Assembly (NCBI RefSeq): GCF_002899895.1 | Contig: NZ_PPEI02000002.1 | Span: 806,001-870,000, forward strand | Length of the DNA: 64,000 bases | Source: Chryseobacterium oncorhynchi | GTDB taxonomy: Bacteria > Bacteroidota > Bacteroidia > Flavobacteriales > Weeksellaceae | Direction: 5' to 3' | Part shown: positions 29,901 to 38,930 of the stretch, one piece after another | How positions within the stretch are numbered: position 1 is the stretch's first letter | How the letters are laid out: every line of letters begins with the position of its first letter | The notes under the pieces: model-generated | The model's database searches: none | Seen by the model: the letters and a program-made list of their open reading frames with translations, nothing else | What the model was told of the DNA's origin: nothing | Position numbers and translations under genes: made by a program

Positions 29901-29929
29901 AAAAATCCCTCAAAATTGAGGGATTTTTT
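29901..29929. terminator. bidirectional terminator between receptor and pnp
   Basis: AAAATCCCTC ... GAGGGATTTT stem with A and T runs on both sides. Confidence 0.85.
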
Positions 29930-29946
29930 ATATCTAAGAATAAATC

Positions 29947-32214
29947 TTATGCTTCTGAAGAAGGTTCTTGGTTTTCTACAGGTCTTTCATCCTGTGGTTT
30001 CTGTCCTTCTGGTCTTCTTTGTCCCTCAGGTCTTCTTTGCCCTTCTGGTCTTCCTTGTCCCTCTGGTCTTCCTTGTCCTTCTGGTCTTTCAGGTCTTGGA
30101 GGTCTTGGTAAAAGAACTTTACGGGAAAGTTTCATTTTCTTACGATCATCATAACCCATAAATTTAACTTCTACTTCATCCCCTTCAGCGTAAGGAACTT
30201 TGTCTAAACGAGCCCATTCAATTTCTGAAATGTGAAGAAGCCCTTCTGTTCCTTTAGCAATAGCAACGAAAGCACCAAAGTCCATTACTTTTACTACTTT
30301 ACCATTGTAAACTTCGCCTACAACCGGTACGAAAGTAATTTCATTGATCTTAGCAACAGCAGCATTAATTTTCTCTCTGTCTGTTCCTGCAATTTCGATA
30401 CGTCCGATCTCACCAATTTCTTCAATGGCAATAACCGTATCCGTATCTTTCTGCATCTGCTGAATGATTTTTCCTCCAGGTCCGATTACAGCACCAATGA
30501 AGTCTTTAGAGATCTCCATTACTACCATTTTAGGAGCGTGAGGCTTCACATCTGCTCTTGGCTCAGAAATAGTTTCAGTGATTTTATTTAAGATGTGTAA
30601 TCTTCCGTCTCTAGCCTGCATCAAAGCTTTTTCCATGATATCCATAGAAAGTCCCTGAATTTTGATATCCATCTGACAAGCAGTGATACCATCTGCAGTA
30701 CCTGTTACTTTGAAGTCCATATCTCCAAGGTGATCTTCATCTCCTAAGATATCAGAAAGTACTGTGAATTTACCTGATTTTGCATCAGTGATCAATCCCA
30801 TTGCAATACCAGAAACAGGTTTTGTAATCTTTACCCCAGCATCCATTAGTGCCAATGTTCCTGCACAAACTGTTGCCATTGAAGATGAACCGTTTGATTC
30901 TAAGATATCAGAAACAATTCTGATAGTGTATGGATTTTCTTCAGGAATAACTGCCTGTAATGCTCTCTGAGCAAGGTTACCGTGTCCTACCTCTCTTCTT
31001 GAAGTTCCTCTTAAAGGTCTTGCTTCACCAGTTGAGAATGGAGGGAAGTTATAATGTAAAAAGAATTTTTCGTCGTGCTGACTGATTACGCTATCTACCA
31101 TGTTAGCATCCTTAACAGAACCTAAAGTTACAGCTGTTAAAGACTGAGTTTCACCTCTTGTAAACACTGCAGAACCGTGAGCTCCAGGAAGGTAATCAAT
31201 TTCTGACCAGATTGGACGGATCGTTTGAGGATCACGACCATCAAGACGGATATTGTCTTCCAAGATCATCTGACGCATTGCTTCTTTCTCTACATCATGA
31301 TAATATACTTTTACGAAAGGAGTTACTCTTTCTAATTCTTCTGCATTATCTGCATATTGAGCAAGGAATTCTTCACGAACTGCTTTGAATTTTTCTCCTC
31401 TCTCTTCTTTACCAGATGGAGTTCTTGCTACTTCATATACTTTATCGTAAGTTTCTTTCCATACTTTTTCACGAATTTCTTCATCGTGATTTTCGTGAGA
31501 ATATTCTCTCTTAGGGAAAGCCTTTCCTACTTTTTCAGCTAATCTCTCCTGAGCTTCGATTTGCTTTTTAATTTCAGCATGACCAAAATTAATAGCTTCC
31601 AACATTTCCTGCTCAGAAATTTCTTTCATCTCCCCTTCTACCATTACAATTGAATCTTTAGTAGCTCCAACCATAATATCTAACTCAGAACTCTTCAATT
31701 CTTCGTAACTTGGGTTAACAGAAAGTTTTCCGTCAAATCTTACTACTCTTACCTCAGACATTGGTCCGTTGAAAGGAATATCAGTAATAGCAATAGCTGC
31801 AGAAGCTGCTAAACCTGCTAAATCATCAGGAATAGTTTTTCCATCATAAGAAATTAACGAAATCATCACCTGTACTTCCGCATGGAAATCTTCAGGGAAA
31901 AGCGGACGTAGTACTCTATCTACTAAACGCATTGTTAAAATCTCCTGATCAGAAGGTCTTGCTTCTCTACGGAAGAAGTTTCCAGGGATTCTTCCACCTG
32001 CATAGAATTTCTCTCTATAATCTACTGTTAATGGTAAAAAATCTACACCTGGGTTGGCTTCTTTATTGGCTACAACAGTTGCTAAAAGCATTGTTCCACC
32101 CATTTTTACTACCACAGATCCATCAGCCTGCTTTGCCAATTTCCCTGTTTCAATAGTGATTTCTCTGCCATCAGCAAGAGTAATCAGCTCTGTAAACGCT
32201 TGAGGTATACTCAT
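29947..32214 (-). CDS. pnp: polyribonucleotide nucleotidyltransferase (PNPase)
   Basis: 755 residues. Two RNase PH domains ([34 protein letters not shown] early, [21 protein letters not shown] later, [24 protein letters not shown]), a KH domain with the GxxG loop GPGG ([17 protein letters not shown]), and an S1 domain ([33 protein letters not shown]). It degrades RNA from the 3' end with phosphate and acts in mRNA decay. The C-terminal tail is a low-complexity run of hexapeptides ([12 protein letters not shown], about five copies) followed by an acidic end. Single gene with an upstream AT-rich leader. Confidence 0.97.
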   Translation of the reverse strand: MSIPQAFTELITLADGREITIETGKLAKQADGSVVVKMGGTMLLATVVANKEANPGVDFLPLTVDYREKFYAGGRIPGNFFRREARPSDQEILTMRLVDRVLRPLFPEDFHAEVQVMISLISYDGKTIPDDLAGLAASAAIAITDIPFNGPMSEVRVVRFDGKLSVNPSYEELKSSELDIMVGATKDSIVMVEGEMKEISEQEMLEAINFGHAEIKKQIEAQERLAEKVGKAFPKREYSHENHDEEIREKVWKETYDKVYEVARTPSGKEERGEKFKAVREEFLAQYADNAEELERVTPFVKVYYHDVEKEAMRQMILEDNIRLDGRDPQTIRPIWSEIDYLPGAHGSAVFTRGETQSLTAVTLGSVKDANMVDSVISQHDEKFFLHYNFPPFSTGEARPLRGTSRREVGHGNLAQRALQAVIPEENPYTIRIVSDILESNGSSSMATVCAGTLALMDAGVKITKPVSGIAMGLITDAKSGKFTVLSDILGDEDHLGDMDFKVTGTADGITACQMDIKIQGLSMDIMEKALMQARDGRLHILNKITETISEPRADVKPHAPKMVVMEISKDFIGAVIGPGGKIIQQMQKDTDTVIAIEEIGEIGRIEIAGTDREKINAAVAKINEITFVPVVGEVYNGKVVKVMDFGAFVAIAKGTEGLLHISEIEWARLDKVPYAEGDEVEVKFMGYDDRKKMKLSRKVLLPRPPRPERPEGQGRPEGQGRPEGQRRPEGQRRPEGQKPQDERPVENQEPSSEA
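29998..30093 (-). repeat. tandem 18-bp repeats coding the PNPase tail
   Basis: About five 18-bp units with the core GGTCTTC (plus strand) encode [12 protein letters not shown] on the minus strand. Such in-frame repeats can change copy number. Confidence 0.7.
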
Positions 32215-32652
32215 AAATTTGTCTTCTTAATACTCCGTATTGAGTATGAATTAATATTTAAACTCTTTAAATTTCGTGTGCAAAGGTACTATATAATAAT
32301 GATATATTAAATTTTTCGATTGCATTAATAGGCCTTTAAAATACAAAAAATTGGCTATCAGTAGATGAAAGATTCAAAAATTTTCATCGGTAATCTGAAG
32401 TTATTCATTATTTGTGAAAATAAAAATCTATTTTTTTAAAGATAATACATTGAAAAATCCTGTTGTTTTTGTATTATTGTCTCAAAAAATGGAAATAATA
32501 TTTTCATTAAACAAAAAGTATACATATCATTATAAAAAATGCTAAAATAATTGCAAAAACATAGGCTGATACCTATATTTGCCCTACTTCAAAAAAAATA
32601 ATGCTGTAGGCAAAAAAGATAAGGACATTACCTCCTTACCACAGATAAATAA
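32215..32652. other. AT-rich spacer between pnp and the sugar transporter
   Basis: 438 bases. It holds the divergent promoters of pnp and the MFS gene, including TTG (32551-32553), 20 bases, TATATTTG (32574-32581). No coding ORF or hairpin of note. Confidence 0.6.
32551..32581 (+). promoter_or_regulatory. promoter of the sugar MFS gene
   Basis: TTG, 20-base spacer, TATATTTG: a close match to the Bacteroidetes -33/-7 pattern. The message would start near 32589, about 64 bases before the ATG. Confidence 0.65.
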
Positions 32653-34080
32653 ATGTTTATGAATAATAAAGAAGTACAACTACAAAGCAGGAATTATACG
32701 GTTCCATTGATTACCATCACCCTGCTGTTTTTTATGTGGGGATTCATCACATGCATGAATGACATCCTGATCCCCTATCTGAAGCAACTTTTCAAGCTTA
32801 CCTTTTTCGAATCTATGCTGGTACAGTTCTGTTTCTTCGGAGCTTACTTCATCGGATCTCTGATCTATTTTATGATTTCTATTTCCAAAGGAGATCCTAT
32901 TAACAAATTAGGCTATAAAAAAGGAATTCTATTTGGGATTTTTCTGGCAGCTTTTGGCTGTATTTTATTTTATCCGGCAGCTACATTCTCTTATTACCCA
33001 TTGTTTTTAGGAGCTTTGTTTATACTGGGACTCGGCTTTACAGTTCTACAAATTACGGCCAACGCTTATGTTTCTTTATTGGGAAGTGAAGAATCCGCAT
33101 CCAGCCGTTTAAATATGACCCAAGCATTTAATGCATTCGGAACAACGATTGCTCCGGTATTGGGAGGTCACTTAATCTTTGAATTTTTCTCCTCACCGGA
33201 CGGATCATTCAGTGCAGTAGCAACAAGAATCCCTTACCTGATCTTTGCAGGAATCCTTTTATTGGTCGCCTTATTAATTTCAAGAGTAAAGCTTCCATCA
33301 TTCCAAACGGGAGAAGAAGAAATTGTAAAAGGTTGGGGAGCTTTAGAATATAGTCATCTGAAATTTGGCGTTTTTGCAATGTTCTGTTACGTAGGCGGAG
33401 AAGTTGCAGTAGGAAGCTTTATTATCAGCTTTCTTGAACAACCTCAAATCATGGGGTTCGATGAAATTATCAGCAAAAATTATCTTTCTCTTTATTGGGG
33501 AGGTGCAATGATTGGACGTTTTCTTGGAGCCATCTCTCTAAATCAATCATTAAGTCAAGGGAAAAAAGCCATTTATATGCTAGGCGCAGCAGGTGCTGTA
33601 TTTCTTGTGATCTTCAGCATTGTGAATCTTAGCTTTGCTCAAATCAGCTTTTTCCTTGTATTTATCGTTCTTAATTTCATCGCATTCTTCATTGGCAAGG
33701 CAGCCCCTGCTAGAACACTATCCATCTTCGCAGCCATCAATGTTGTATTATTGATCTCTGCAATGGTAAATCAGGGTGAAATGGCGATGTACAGTATCTT
33801 AGGAATCGGAATTTTCAACTCCATTATGTTCTCCAATATCTATACATTGGCAATCTCAGGATTAGGAAAATATACCAGCCAAGGGTCATCATTAGTAGTA
33901 ATGGCCATTTTGGGAGGTGCTATTGTTCCTATTTTTCAGGGATATCTTGCCGATCAGTTTGGAGTACAGCATTCATTTATCATTCCTGTATTCTGCTATT
34001 TGGTAATTTTAATTTTCGGAGCCTACTGTACCAAATATCTTGGACATGTAGAAAATACTGAATCTAAGTCAGGACATTAA
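32653..34080 (+). CDS. sugar MFS transporter, FucP/GluP family
   Basis: 475 residues with twelve membrane helices. Typical of the family are the FFMWGFITCMNDILIPYLK motif of helix 1, FFGAYFIGSLIYFM, GFTVLQITANAYVSLLG, LNMTQAFNAFGTTIAPVLGG and the SLYWGGAMIGRFLGA segment of helix 7. Family members carry fucose or glucose/galactose by proton symport. The substrate is not settled by sequence. An in-frame second ATG at 32659 is a possible start. It stands alone and is followed by a terminator. Confidence 0.88.
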   Translation: MFMNNKEVQLQSRNYTVPLITITLLFFMWGFITCMNDILIPYLKQLFKLTFFESMLVQFCFFGAYFIGSLIYFMISISKGDPINKLGYKKGILFGIFLAAFGCILFYPAATFSYYPLFLGALFILGLGFTVLQITANAYVSLLGSEESASSRLNMTQAFNAFGTTIAPVLGGHLIFEFFSSPDGSFSAVATRIPYLIFAGILLLVALLISRVKLPSFQTGEEEIVKGWGALEYSHLKFGVFAMFCYVGGEVAVGSFIISFLEQPQIMGFDEIISKNYLSLYWGGAMIGRFLGAISLNQSLSQGKKAIYMLGAAGAVFLVIFSIVNLSFAQISFFLVFIVLNFIAFFIGKAAPARTLSIFAAINVVLLISAMVNQGEMAMYSILGIGIFNSIMFSNIYTLAISGLGKYTSQGSSLVVMAILGGAIVPIFQGYLADQFGVQHSFIIPVFCYLVILIFGAYCTKYLGHVENTESKSGH

Positions 34081-34101
34081 AATAATTATATCAATTATAT
34101 A

Positions 34102-34137
34102 GAAGCGGGATATCTGGAGATGTCCCGCTTTCTTTTT
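34102..34137 (+). terminator. terminator of the MFS gene
   Basis: AAGCGGGA-T-ATCT-GG-AGAT-G-TCCCGCTT long stem followed by T run. Confidence 0.85.
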
Positions 34138-34208
34138 TAAAAGAAACTGAAATGTAACTTTCTTCTGAAAAAAACTACTTATTTATAAAATTCCTTAAAC
34201 CTAAATTG

Positions 34209-34568
34209 ATGAAAACCCAGCTAAAACTTGAATATGCAGCATTTCTATTGTTAGGAATATTTGCTTTTGCCCACACAGAATACTCTTGGTGGTGGTTTGC
34301 AGGGCTTTTTCTTGCTCCTGATATTTCCATGCTGGGATATACCATTAATAATAAAGTGGGTGCATTTTGCTACAATCTTTTTCATCACTTGGGGGTTGCC
34401 ATTGTTATTTACATTGCCGGAACAGTCCTATCTCTGCCTTATTTACAAATGATTGGGGCTATTTTATTCTCTCATTCCGCTTTTGATAGAATATTAGGCT
34501 ATGGACTGAAATATCCTGATAGTTTTCAGAATACCCATTTGGGAAAGATTGGAAAAAAGGTTGAATAA
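34209..34568 (+). CDS. DUF4260 family membrane protein
   Basis: 119 residues with three to four hydrophobic helices (LEYAAFLLLGIFAFA, WWWFAGLFLAPDISMLGY, AIVIYIAGTVLSL, MIGAILFSHSAFDRILGYGLKY). LAPDISMLGY, FHHLGVA and SAFDRILGYGLKYPDSFQNTHLGKIG are DUF4260 hallmarks. Small integral membrane protein of unknown role. The start ATG is at 34209; a TTG three bases upstream opens the same frame. Confidence 0.8.
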   Translation: MKTQLKLEYAAFLLLGIFAFAHTEYSWWWFAGLFLAPDISMLGYTINNKVGAFCYNLFHHLGVAIVIYIAGTVLSLPYLQMIGAILFSHSAFDRILGYGLKYPDSFQNTHLGKIGKKVE

Positions 34569-34616
34569 GCGATATTACAAGCCTTAATTAACTCCCATTA
34601 AAGTTTAACATAAAAC

Positions 34617-34648
34617 AAAAAAGCAACCTCTTTCGAAGTTGCTTTTAT
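34617..34648 (-). terminator. terminator of rpsO
   Basis: AAAAGCAAC ... GTTGCTTTT with A/T flanks, just past the rpsO stop. Confidence 0.8.
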
Positions 34649-34666
34649 TTTGAAAATCTTTATAGA

Positions 34667-34936
34667 TTATTTTCTTAAACCTAGTGCAGCAATAATAGCT
34701 CTATATCTTGCGATATCTTTCTTTTTAAGGTAATCTAGTAAACTTTTTCTCTTACCTACCAATTTCACTAGAGATCTCTCTGTGTTGAAATCATGACGGT
34801 TAGCCTTTAAGTGCTGAGATAAGTGATTAATTCTGAAAGTGAAAAGAGCGATTTGTCCTTCTGCGCTTCCTGTGTCTTGTGCAGATTTTCCATGTTGTGC
34901 GAAAATTTCCTGCTTTTTGTCTGTTGTTAAGTACAT
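34667..34936 (-). CDS. rpsO: 30S ribosomal protein S15
   Basis: 89 residues, the usual length. It carries the canonical segments GSAEGQIALFTFRINHLSQHLK, HDFNTERSLVKLVGKRKSLLDYLKKKDIARYRAIIAALGLRK. S15 binds the central domain of 16S rRNA and acts early in small-subunit assembly. Unlike in many bacteria it is not adjacent to pnp; 2.4 kb separates them. Confidence 0.97.
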   Translation of the reverse strand: MYLTTDKKQEIFAQHGKSAQDTGSAEGQIALFTFRINHLSQHLKANRHDFNTERSLVKLVGKRKSLLDYLKKKDIARYRAIIAALGLRK

Positions 34937-35109
34937 TCCAATATTGTTTAATGATTATTATGTAACGGGTGCAAAATTACGACTATTTTTTGATTCTGCA
35001 AACATTATTGATTTCATAAATCAAAATTGATAGAAAAAAATGTTAAAAATTTCTTAATAAATTTTATGTCATCCAAGGAAAAGGCAGTAATTTTGCATTC
35101 GAATTACAA

Positions 35110-35658
35110 ATGAAAAAAATTATATTCTTTACAGCAGTTACTACTCTTTTATTAGTTGGCTTTACATCTGTAAAAGCACAGAAAAATGCTGACGATAAAA
35201 TAAAGAAAGTTCTATACTTCAATCCCGAGGTAGAGCCCGATCTTGATGAAATAAAGGAGCCTACCAACAATGCATTTTTCGATGCCGTTTCAGATAATTT
35301 CAGTGGAAGAAGAAATAAAATGCTTCGTGCTGAAGTTCAGGTTCCCTTTGACAGCATTGATAAAAAAACGATCGTGGATTACTGTATTAATAATGACGCA
35401 GACTTTGCTATTGTCTCTAAAGTACGTTATTTCAAGGTAGGTTTTGGAAAATATGTATTCTCCAATCAGGTTGTGGTAAGTATGAAGCTCTTTGGTGCAG
35501 ACGGAAATCTAGTGACGGAAACCGATTATGATACCTATCGTAAAAACATGCGCTTATTGGGATCTACAGTAAACTCTGTAAAAATAGGAACCGACGGAGC
35601 CATAAAAGGGATTATAAAAAAGCTTCGAAAAATGAAACCTACAGAGAACGAGCTGTAA
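35110..35658 (+). CDS. exported protein of unknown function
   Basis: 182 residues; signal peptide MKKIIFFTAVTTLLLVGFTSVKAQ. The mature part has an alpha/beta look, with FDAVSDNFSGRRNKMLRAEVQVP and NNDADFAIVSKVRYFKVGFGKYVFSNQVVVSMKLFGADGNLVTETDYDTYR, similar in layout to small periplasmic/outer-membrane-linked proteins that carry an AMIN-like or LpoB-like fold, but I cannot name it. Promoter element TAATTTTG at 35088-35095. No close partner gene. Confidence 0.65.
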   Translation: MKKIIFFTAVTTLLLVGFTSVKAQKNADDKIKKVLYFNPEVEPDLDEIKEPTNNAFFDAVSDNFSGRRNKMLRAEVQVPFDSIDKKTIVDYCINNDADFAIVSKVRYFKVGFGKYVFSNQVVVSMKLFGADGNLVTETDYDTYRKNMRLLGSTVNSVKIGTDGAIKGIIKKLRKMKPTENEL

Positions 35659-35906
35659 CTTCAGGATTTAATACTTCATTTTTTTCTATTATAAAGTAAT
35701 TTGTGAATGGTCAATCTTCTTCACAAGTCAAGTCTCAACCATTTACACTGGACAAATTTTCTATATCTCTTGTAGTCTCAATACTCTATTGACAGGTCTG
35801 CTAATCTTTAATCAGATCTAAAATACTTCATAATTATTCGTCTTACATTACAAACAGCTTTATATTATAAAGCAAAAAATAAGCTACAAACAACTGATTG
35901 TTAATT

Positions 35907-35978
35907 AAATATTTTCACCAAACAAGGAATAATTAAAAAATATTTACTATTTTAGCTCAACATTAAAACCTAAATCAC
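35907..35978 (+). repeat. upstream direct repeat, copy A
   Basis: The 72 bases before the first peptide gene match the 72 bases before the second (36217-36288) without gaps at 55 positions by hand count. Both begin AAATATTTTCACCA and contain AAAATATTTAnTATTTTAG. The repeat likely carries the promoter and leader. Confidence 0.7.
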
Positions 35979-36131
35979 ATGAAAAATCCAAATCTTAAAA
36001 AAATCAGTAGACAAGAGCAAAAAGAGATTAAAGGTAGCGGAATTATCAAGCGATGCTTTGAACATTTTGAATGTCCGGGCGGATCATGTTGCCATAACGT
36101 ATGCGTTTTATATCCTTGCCCATTGGAATAA
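35979..36131 (+). CDS. cysteine-rich leader peptide precursor 1 (knottin-like)
   Basis: 50 residues. Residues 1-20 form a leader (MKNPNLKKISRQEQKEIKGS) ending in a KGSG cleavage-type site, as in the bacteriocin-like precursors of Chryseobacterium. The core has six cysteines: C26, C32, C37, C38, C42, C47, spacing C-x5-C-x4-CC-x3-C-x4-C. This order is that of inhibitor-cystine-knot peptides. It has its own terminator (36152-36183). The secreted product and target are unknown; no dedicated C39-peptidase transporter lies in the window. Confidence 0.7.
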   Translation: MKNPNLKKISRQEQKEIKGSGIIKRCFEHFECPGGSCCHNVCVLYPCPLE

Positions 36132-36151
36132 AGCTCCACAAAATATACCAT

Positions 36152-36183
36152 GACATCTGTTTTCTAGCAGATGTCTTTTTTTT
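36152..36183 (+). terminator. terminator after peptide 1
   Basis: GACATCTG ... CAGATGTC perfect 8-bp stem followed by at least eight T. Confidence 0.85.
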
Positions 36184-36216
36184 CGGAAAAACCCAATAAA
36201 AAACTGAATATCAGTA

Positions 36217-36288
36217 AAATATTTTCACCAATTGATGAATAATATGAAAATATTTATTATTTTAGTGATGCATTAAAATCTAAATTGT
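36217..36288 (+). repeat. upstream direct repeat, copy B
   Basis: Second copy of the 72-bp leader/promoter repeat (see copy A). Identical distance to the start codon shows a whole-unit tandem duplication. Confidence 0.7.
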
Positions 36289-36432
36289 ATGAAAAATTTA
36301 AAGAAACTCAGTAGAGAAGCAACAAAACAGATTAAAGGTAGCGGTCCAAGAAGATGTACCGAAAATTACGAATGCATTTATGGAGCCTGCTGCAAAGGTG
36401 TTTGCATGGAATATGCCTGCATGGAAGATTAA
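36289..36432 (+). CDS. cysteine-rich leader peptide precursor 2 (knottin-like)
   Basis: 47 residues. Leader MKNLKKLSREATKQIKGSG resembles that of precursor 1. Cysteines at 23, 29, 34, 35, 39 and 44 keep exactly the same spacing C-x5-C-x4-CC-x3-C-x4-C, although most other core residues differ, which points to selection for the disulfide frame. It is followed after 37 bases by precursor 3, with no terminator between, so both are on one message. Confidence 0.7.
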   Translation: MKNLKKLSREATKQIKGSGPRRCTENYECIYGACCKGVCMEYACMED

Positions 36433-36469
36433 ATAACAGTTTTTATTTTAACGAATAAACTCCACAACT

Positions 36470-36643
36470 ATGAAAAATCCAAATTTCAAAAAACTGAACA
36501 GAAAGGAACAGAAAGAGGTTAAGGGAAGTATTCAGATTAAAAAATGCAGAAACAGCACACAGTGTAATTCGGGAGAATGCTGTACGGGTGGCTTTTGTCT
36601 TCCCTCTCCTATTACAGAATGTGAACCACCTATTCTTGACTAA
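36470..36643 (+). CDS. cysteine-rich leader peptide precursor 3 (knottin-like)
   Basis: 57 residues. Leader MKNPNFKKLNRKEQKEVKGS is closest to precursor 1. Six cysteines at 26, 32, 37, 38, 43 and 51: C-x5-C-x4-CC-x4-C-x7-C, with larger last loops than in the others. The core motif QCNSGECCTGGFC is similar to the C-x-G-x-CC centre of cystine-knot and colipase-like modules. It lacks its own copy of the upstream repeat and ends at a UUCG-loop terminator. Confidence 0.7.
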   Translation: MKNPNFKKLNRKEQKEVKGSIQIKKCRNSTQCNSGECCTGGFCLPSPITECEPPILD

Positions 36644-36668
36644 AGGATATTTTTAAATTTAATTTTTG

Positions 36669-36697
36669 AACATCTGCTTCGGCGGGTGTTTTTTGCT
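36669..36697 (+). terminator. terminator after the peptide genes
   Basis: AACATCTGC-TTCG-GCGGGTGTT, 9-bp stem with a UUCG tetraloop, then T-rich tail. Confidence 0.85.
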
Positions 36698-36799
36698 TTT
36701 ATTATATGCCTTAAACTTTAATTAATCCTTAAATTTCCCAGTTTATGGCTCAGTCTTAAAAATTTGAATTATTTTTGCATATCCTAAAAATTTCACGTT

Positions 36800-38122
36800 T
36801 TGAATTCTAGAGAAGAACTTATCTTTAATCCTGCCGACATCGCCGAAACTCTCAGCAACCTTCCAGCTGACGAGAGGCTTCTCGCGTTTTTGAAGGTTCC
36901 AAAAGAATACAAAGCGGAGGTTTTTTCCCATCTTGATCCAGACTTTCAGGAAGATACCATCAGAAGTATCGGAAGCGACGAGGTTTCTGAGATCCTGAAT
37001 GCCATGACTCCTGATGATAGAACTGCTCTTTTTGAGGACTTTCCGGATGAACTGATCAAGTATTCTATCAATCATCTTAATCCGCAGGAAAGAAGAATTG
37101 CCCTAAAACTATTAGGTTATAATTCAGATTCTATTGCCCGTCTGATGACTCCTTATTACATCCAGATTCGTAAGGAATGGACTGTAAAGAGATGTCTTCA
37201 GCAAATCAAAAAGGTAGGAAAAAGGGTAGAAACCATGAATTACCTGTATGTAGTGGATGAAAGGAACCGTCTGATTGATGACCTTGCGATTGGAACACTG
37301 CTATTGGAAGAAGAGGATACTTTAGTTTCTGACATTACGGATAATCACTTTGTAGCCATTACTACTACAACTTCAAAAGAGGATGCAGTCACTTACTTTG
37401 AAAAGTATGACCGCGGTGCTCTTCCTATTATTACGGAGGCCGGTGTTTTGGTAGGAATTGTAACAATAGATGATATTCTTGACCAGATTGAACAACAAAA
37501 TACAGAGGATATTCAGAAATTCGGGGGGTTGGAAGCCCTGGATCTTCCCTATATTCAAACTTCCTGGACAGAGATGATCAAAAAAAGAGCAACGTGGCTG
37601 ATCATTTTATTTGTTTCCGAAATGCTTACTGCTTCTGCAATGGGATATTTTGATAAAGAAATTGAAAAGGCAGTTGTTCTGGCCTTATTTGTTCCTTTGA
37701 TTATTTCAAGTGGAGGAAATTCAGGATCACAGGCTGCAACGCTAATTATCCGTGCTATGGCTCTTCAGGAAATCGGATTGAAAGACTGGTGGTATGTAAT
37801 GCGAAAGGAAATTATCTCAGGAATATGCCTTGGGCTTATTCTGGGAACTATTGGATTTGTCAGAATTATGCTTTGGCAGCAAATAGGACTTTTTGATTAT
37901 GGACAGTACTGGGTTTATGTGGGATTAAGTGTTTCAGTTTCTCTTATTGCCATTGTGTTGTGGGGAACTTTATCAGGTTCTATGATTCCGTTTGTTTTAA
38001 AGAAATTAAACCTGGATCCCGCTACATCTTCTGCTCCTTTTGTGGCAACTTTAGTAGACGTTACGGGACTTATCATTTATTTTACGGTAGCCGGACTTTT
38101 CTTAACCGGAAAACTTTTGTAA
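36800..38122 (+). CDS. mgtE: magnesium transporter MgtE
   Basis: 440 residues beginning at a TTG (no in-frame ATG before a stop at 36785). N domain ([26 protein letters not shown]...), paired CBS domains (about 125-245, with [21 protein letters not shown] and [22 protein letters not shown]), and five C-terminal membrane helices with the signature [23 protein letters not shown]. It is a homodimeric Mg2+ channel gated by cytoplasmic Mg2+. A -7 element TATTTTTG lies near 36770. The next gene begins 26 bases downstream and may be co-transcribed. Confidence 0.9.
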   Translation: MNSREELIFNPADIAETLSNLPADERLLAFLKVPKEYKAEVFSHLDPDFQEDTIRSIGSDEVSEILNAMTPDDRTALFEDFPDELIKYSINHLNPQERRIALKLLGYNSDSIARLMTPYYIQIRKEWTVKRCLQQIKKVGKRVETMNYLYVVDERNRLIDDLAIGTLLLEEEDTLVSDITDNHFVAITTTTSKEDAVTYFEKYDRGALPIITEAGVLVGIVTIDDILDQIEQQNTEDIQKFGGLEALDLPYIQTSWTEMIKKRATWLIILFVSEMLTASAMGYFDKEIEKAVVLALFVPLIISSGGNSGSQAATLIIRAMALQEIGLKDWWYVMRKEIISGICLGLILGTIGFVRIMLWQQIGLFDYGQYWVYVGLSVSVSLIAIVLWGTLSGSMIPFVLKKLNLDPATSSAPFVATLVDVTGLIIYFTVAGLFLTGKLL

Positions 38123-38148
38123 TTTTAGGCATCTTCTAAAATGCCAAT

Positions 38149-38889
38149 ATGAAAATCGTTTCACTTGTACCCTCTATTACTGAGGCTCTATTTGACTTAG
38201 GACTGACCGAAAATGAAGTGGTAGGCAGGACAAAATTCTGTATTCACCCTCAAGACAAGGTAAAGAATGTACCTGTAATCGGAGGGACCAAAAACATTAA
38301 TATTGATAAGATAAAAGCTTTACAACCTGATTTGATTCTCGCCAATAAAGAAGAAAATATCAAGGAGCAGGTGGAAGCTTTAATGGATGACTTTAAGGTT
38401 ACAGTAACCAATGTTGAAACCATTGAGGACAATTATTATCTTCTCAAAAATCTTGGAAAGCTTTTAGGAAAGGAAGACAGAGCACAATTATTCAATCTTA
38501 AAATCTACGATATTCTTCTTCAATCGAAACTTGAAACTCCTGTAAAAGCAGCCTATCTTATCTGGAAAAATCCTTATATGACCATTGGTGCAGATACGTT
38601 TATCAATAGAATTTTATCAGAAATAGGCTTTGAAAATATTTTTAAAGACAAAACCCGTTATCCTGAAATCAAAACTGAAGATCTGACGAATGCTGATGTG
38701 ATCATGCTTTCTTCTGAACCGTTTCCCTTTAAAGAAAAACATATTGAGGAACTGCAAGCCTTTTACCCTGATAAAAAGATTATGATTGTAGATGGTGAGG
38801 CATTTTCCTGGTATGGAACACATATTGCAAAATGTGAGAATTATTTCAAGGAATTACTGGCTGAAATTCATCTGATGCAGCAAAGTTGA
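38149..38889 (+). CDS. BtuF-like helical-backbone metal/corrinoid-binding protein without signal peptide
   Basis: 246 residues. KIVSLVPSITEALFDLGLTENEVVGRTKFC and PVIGGTKNINIDKIKALQPDLILANKEEN are the N-lobe signatures of BtuF/FhuD-type substrate-binding proteins; the backbone helix joins to a C-lobe with YPEIKTEDLTNADVIMLSSEPFPFKEKH. There is no N-terminal signal peptide: the first strand begins at residue 2. So either it is cytoplasmic, or export is unusual. No BtuCD permease or ATPase is close by. Ligand unknown; the shared fold with B12-binding proteins suggests a corrinoid or metal chelate. Confidence 0.8.
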   Translation: MKIVSLVPSITEALFDLGLTENEVVGRTKFCIHPQDKVKNVPVIGGTKNINIDKIKALQPDLILANKEENIKEQVEALMDDFKVTVTNVETIEDNYYLLKNLGKLLGKEDRAQLFNLKIYDILLQSKLETPVKAAYLIWKNPYMTIGADTFINRILSEIGFENIFKDKTRYPEIKTEDLTNADVIMLSSEPFPFKEKHIEELQAFYPDKKIMIVDGEAFSWYGTHIAKCENYFKELLAEIHLMQQS

Positions 38890-38930
38890 TTTTTTACCCT
38901 CAAACTTTACCTATTAAACATTTACCCCAT

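Noticed and set aside
29998-30093. CRISPR-like repeats
   Set aside because: Units are contiguous without spacers and are in frame within pnp.
29880-30161. Plus-strand frame rich in Leu, Val and Phe opposite the pnp tail
   Set aside because: It is a shadow of the 18-bp repeats coding the PNPase tail.
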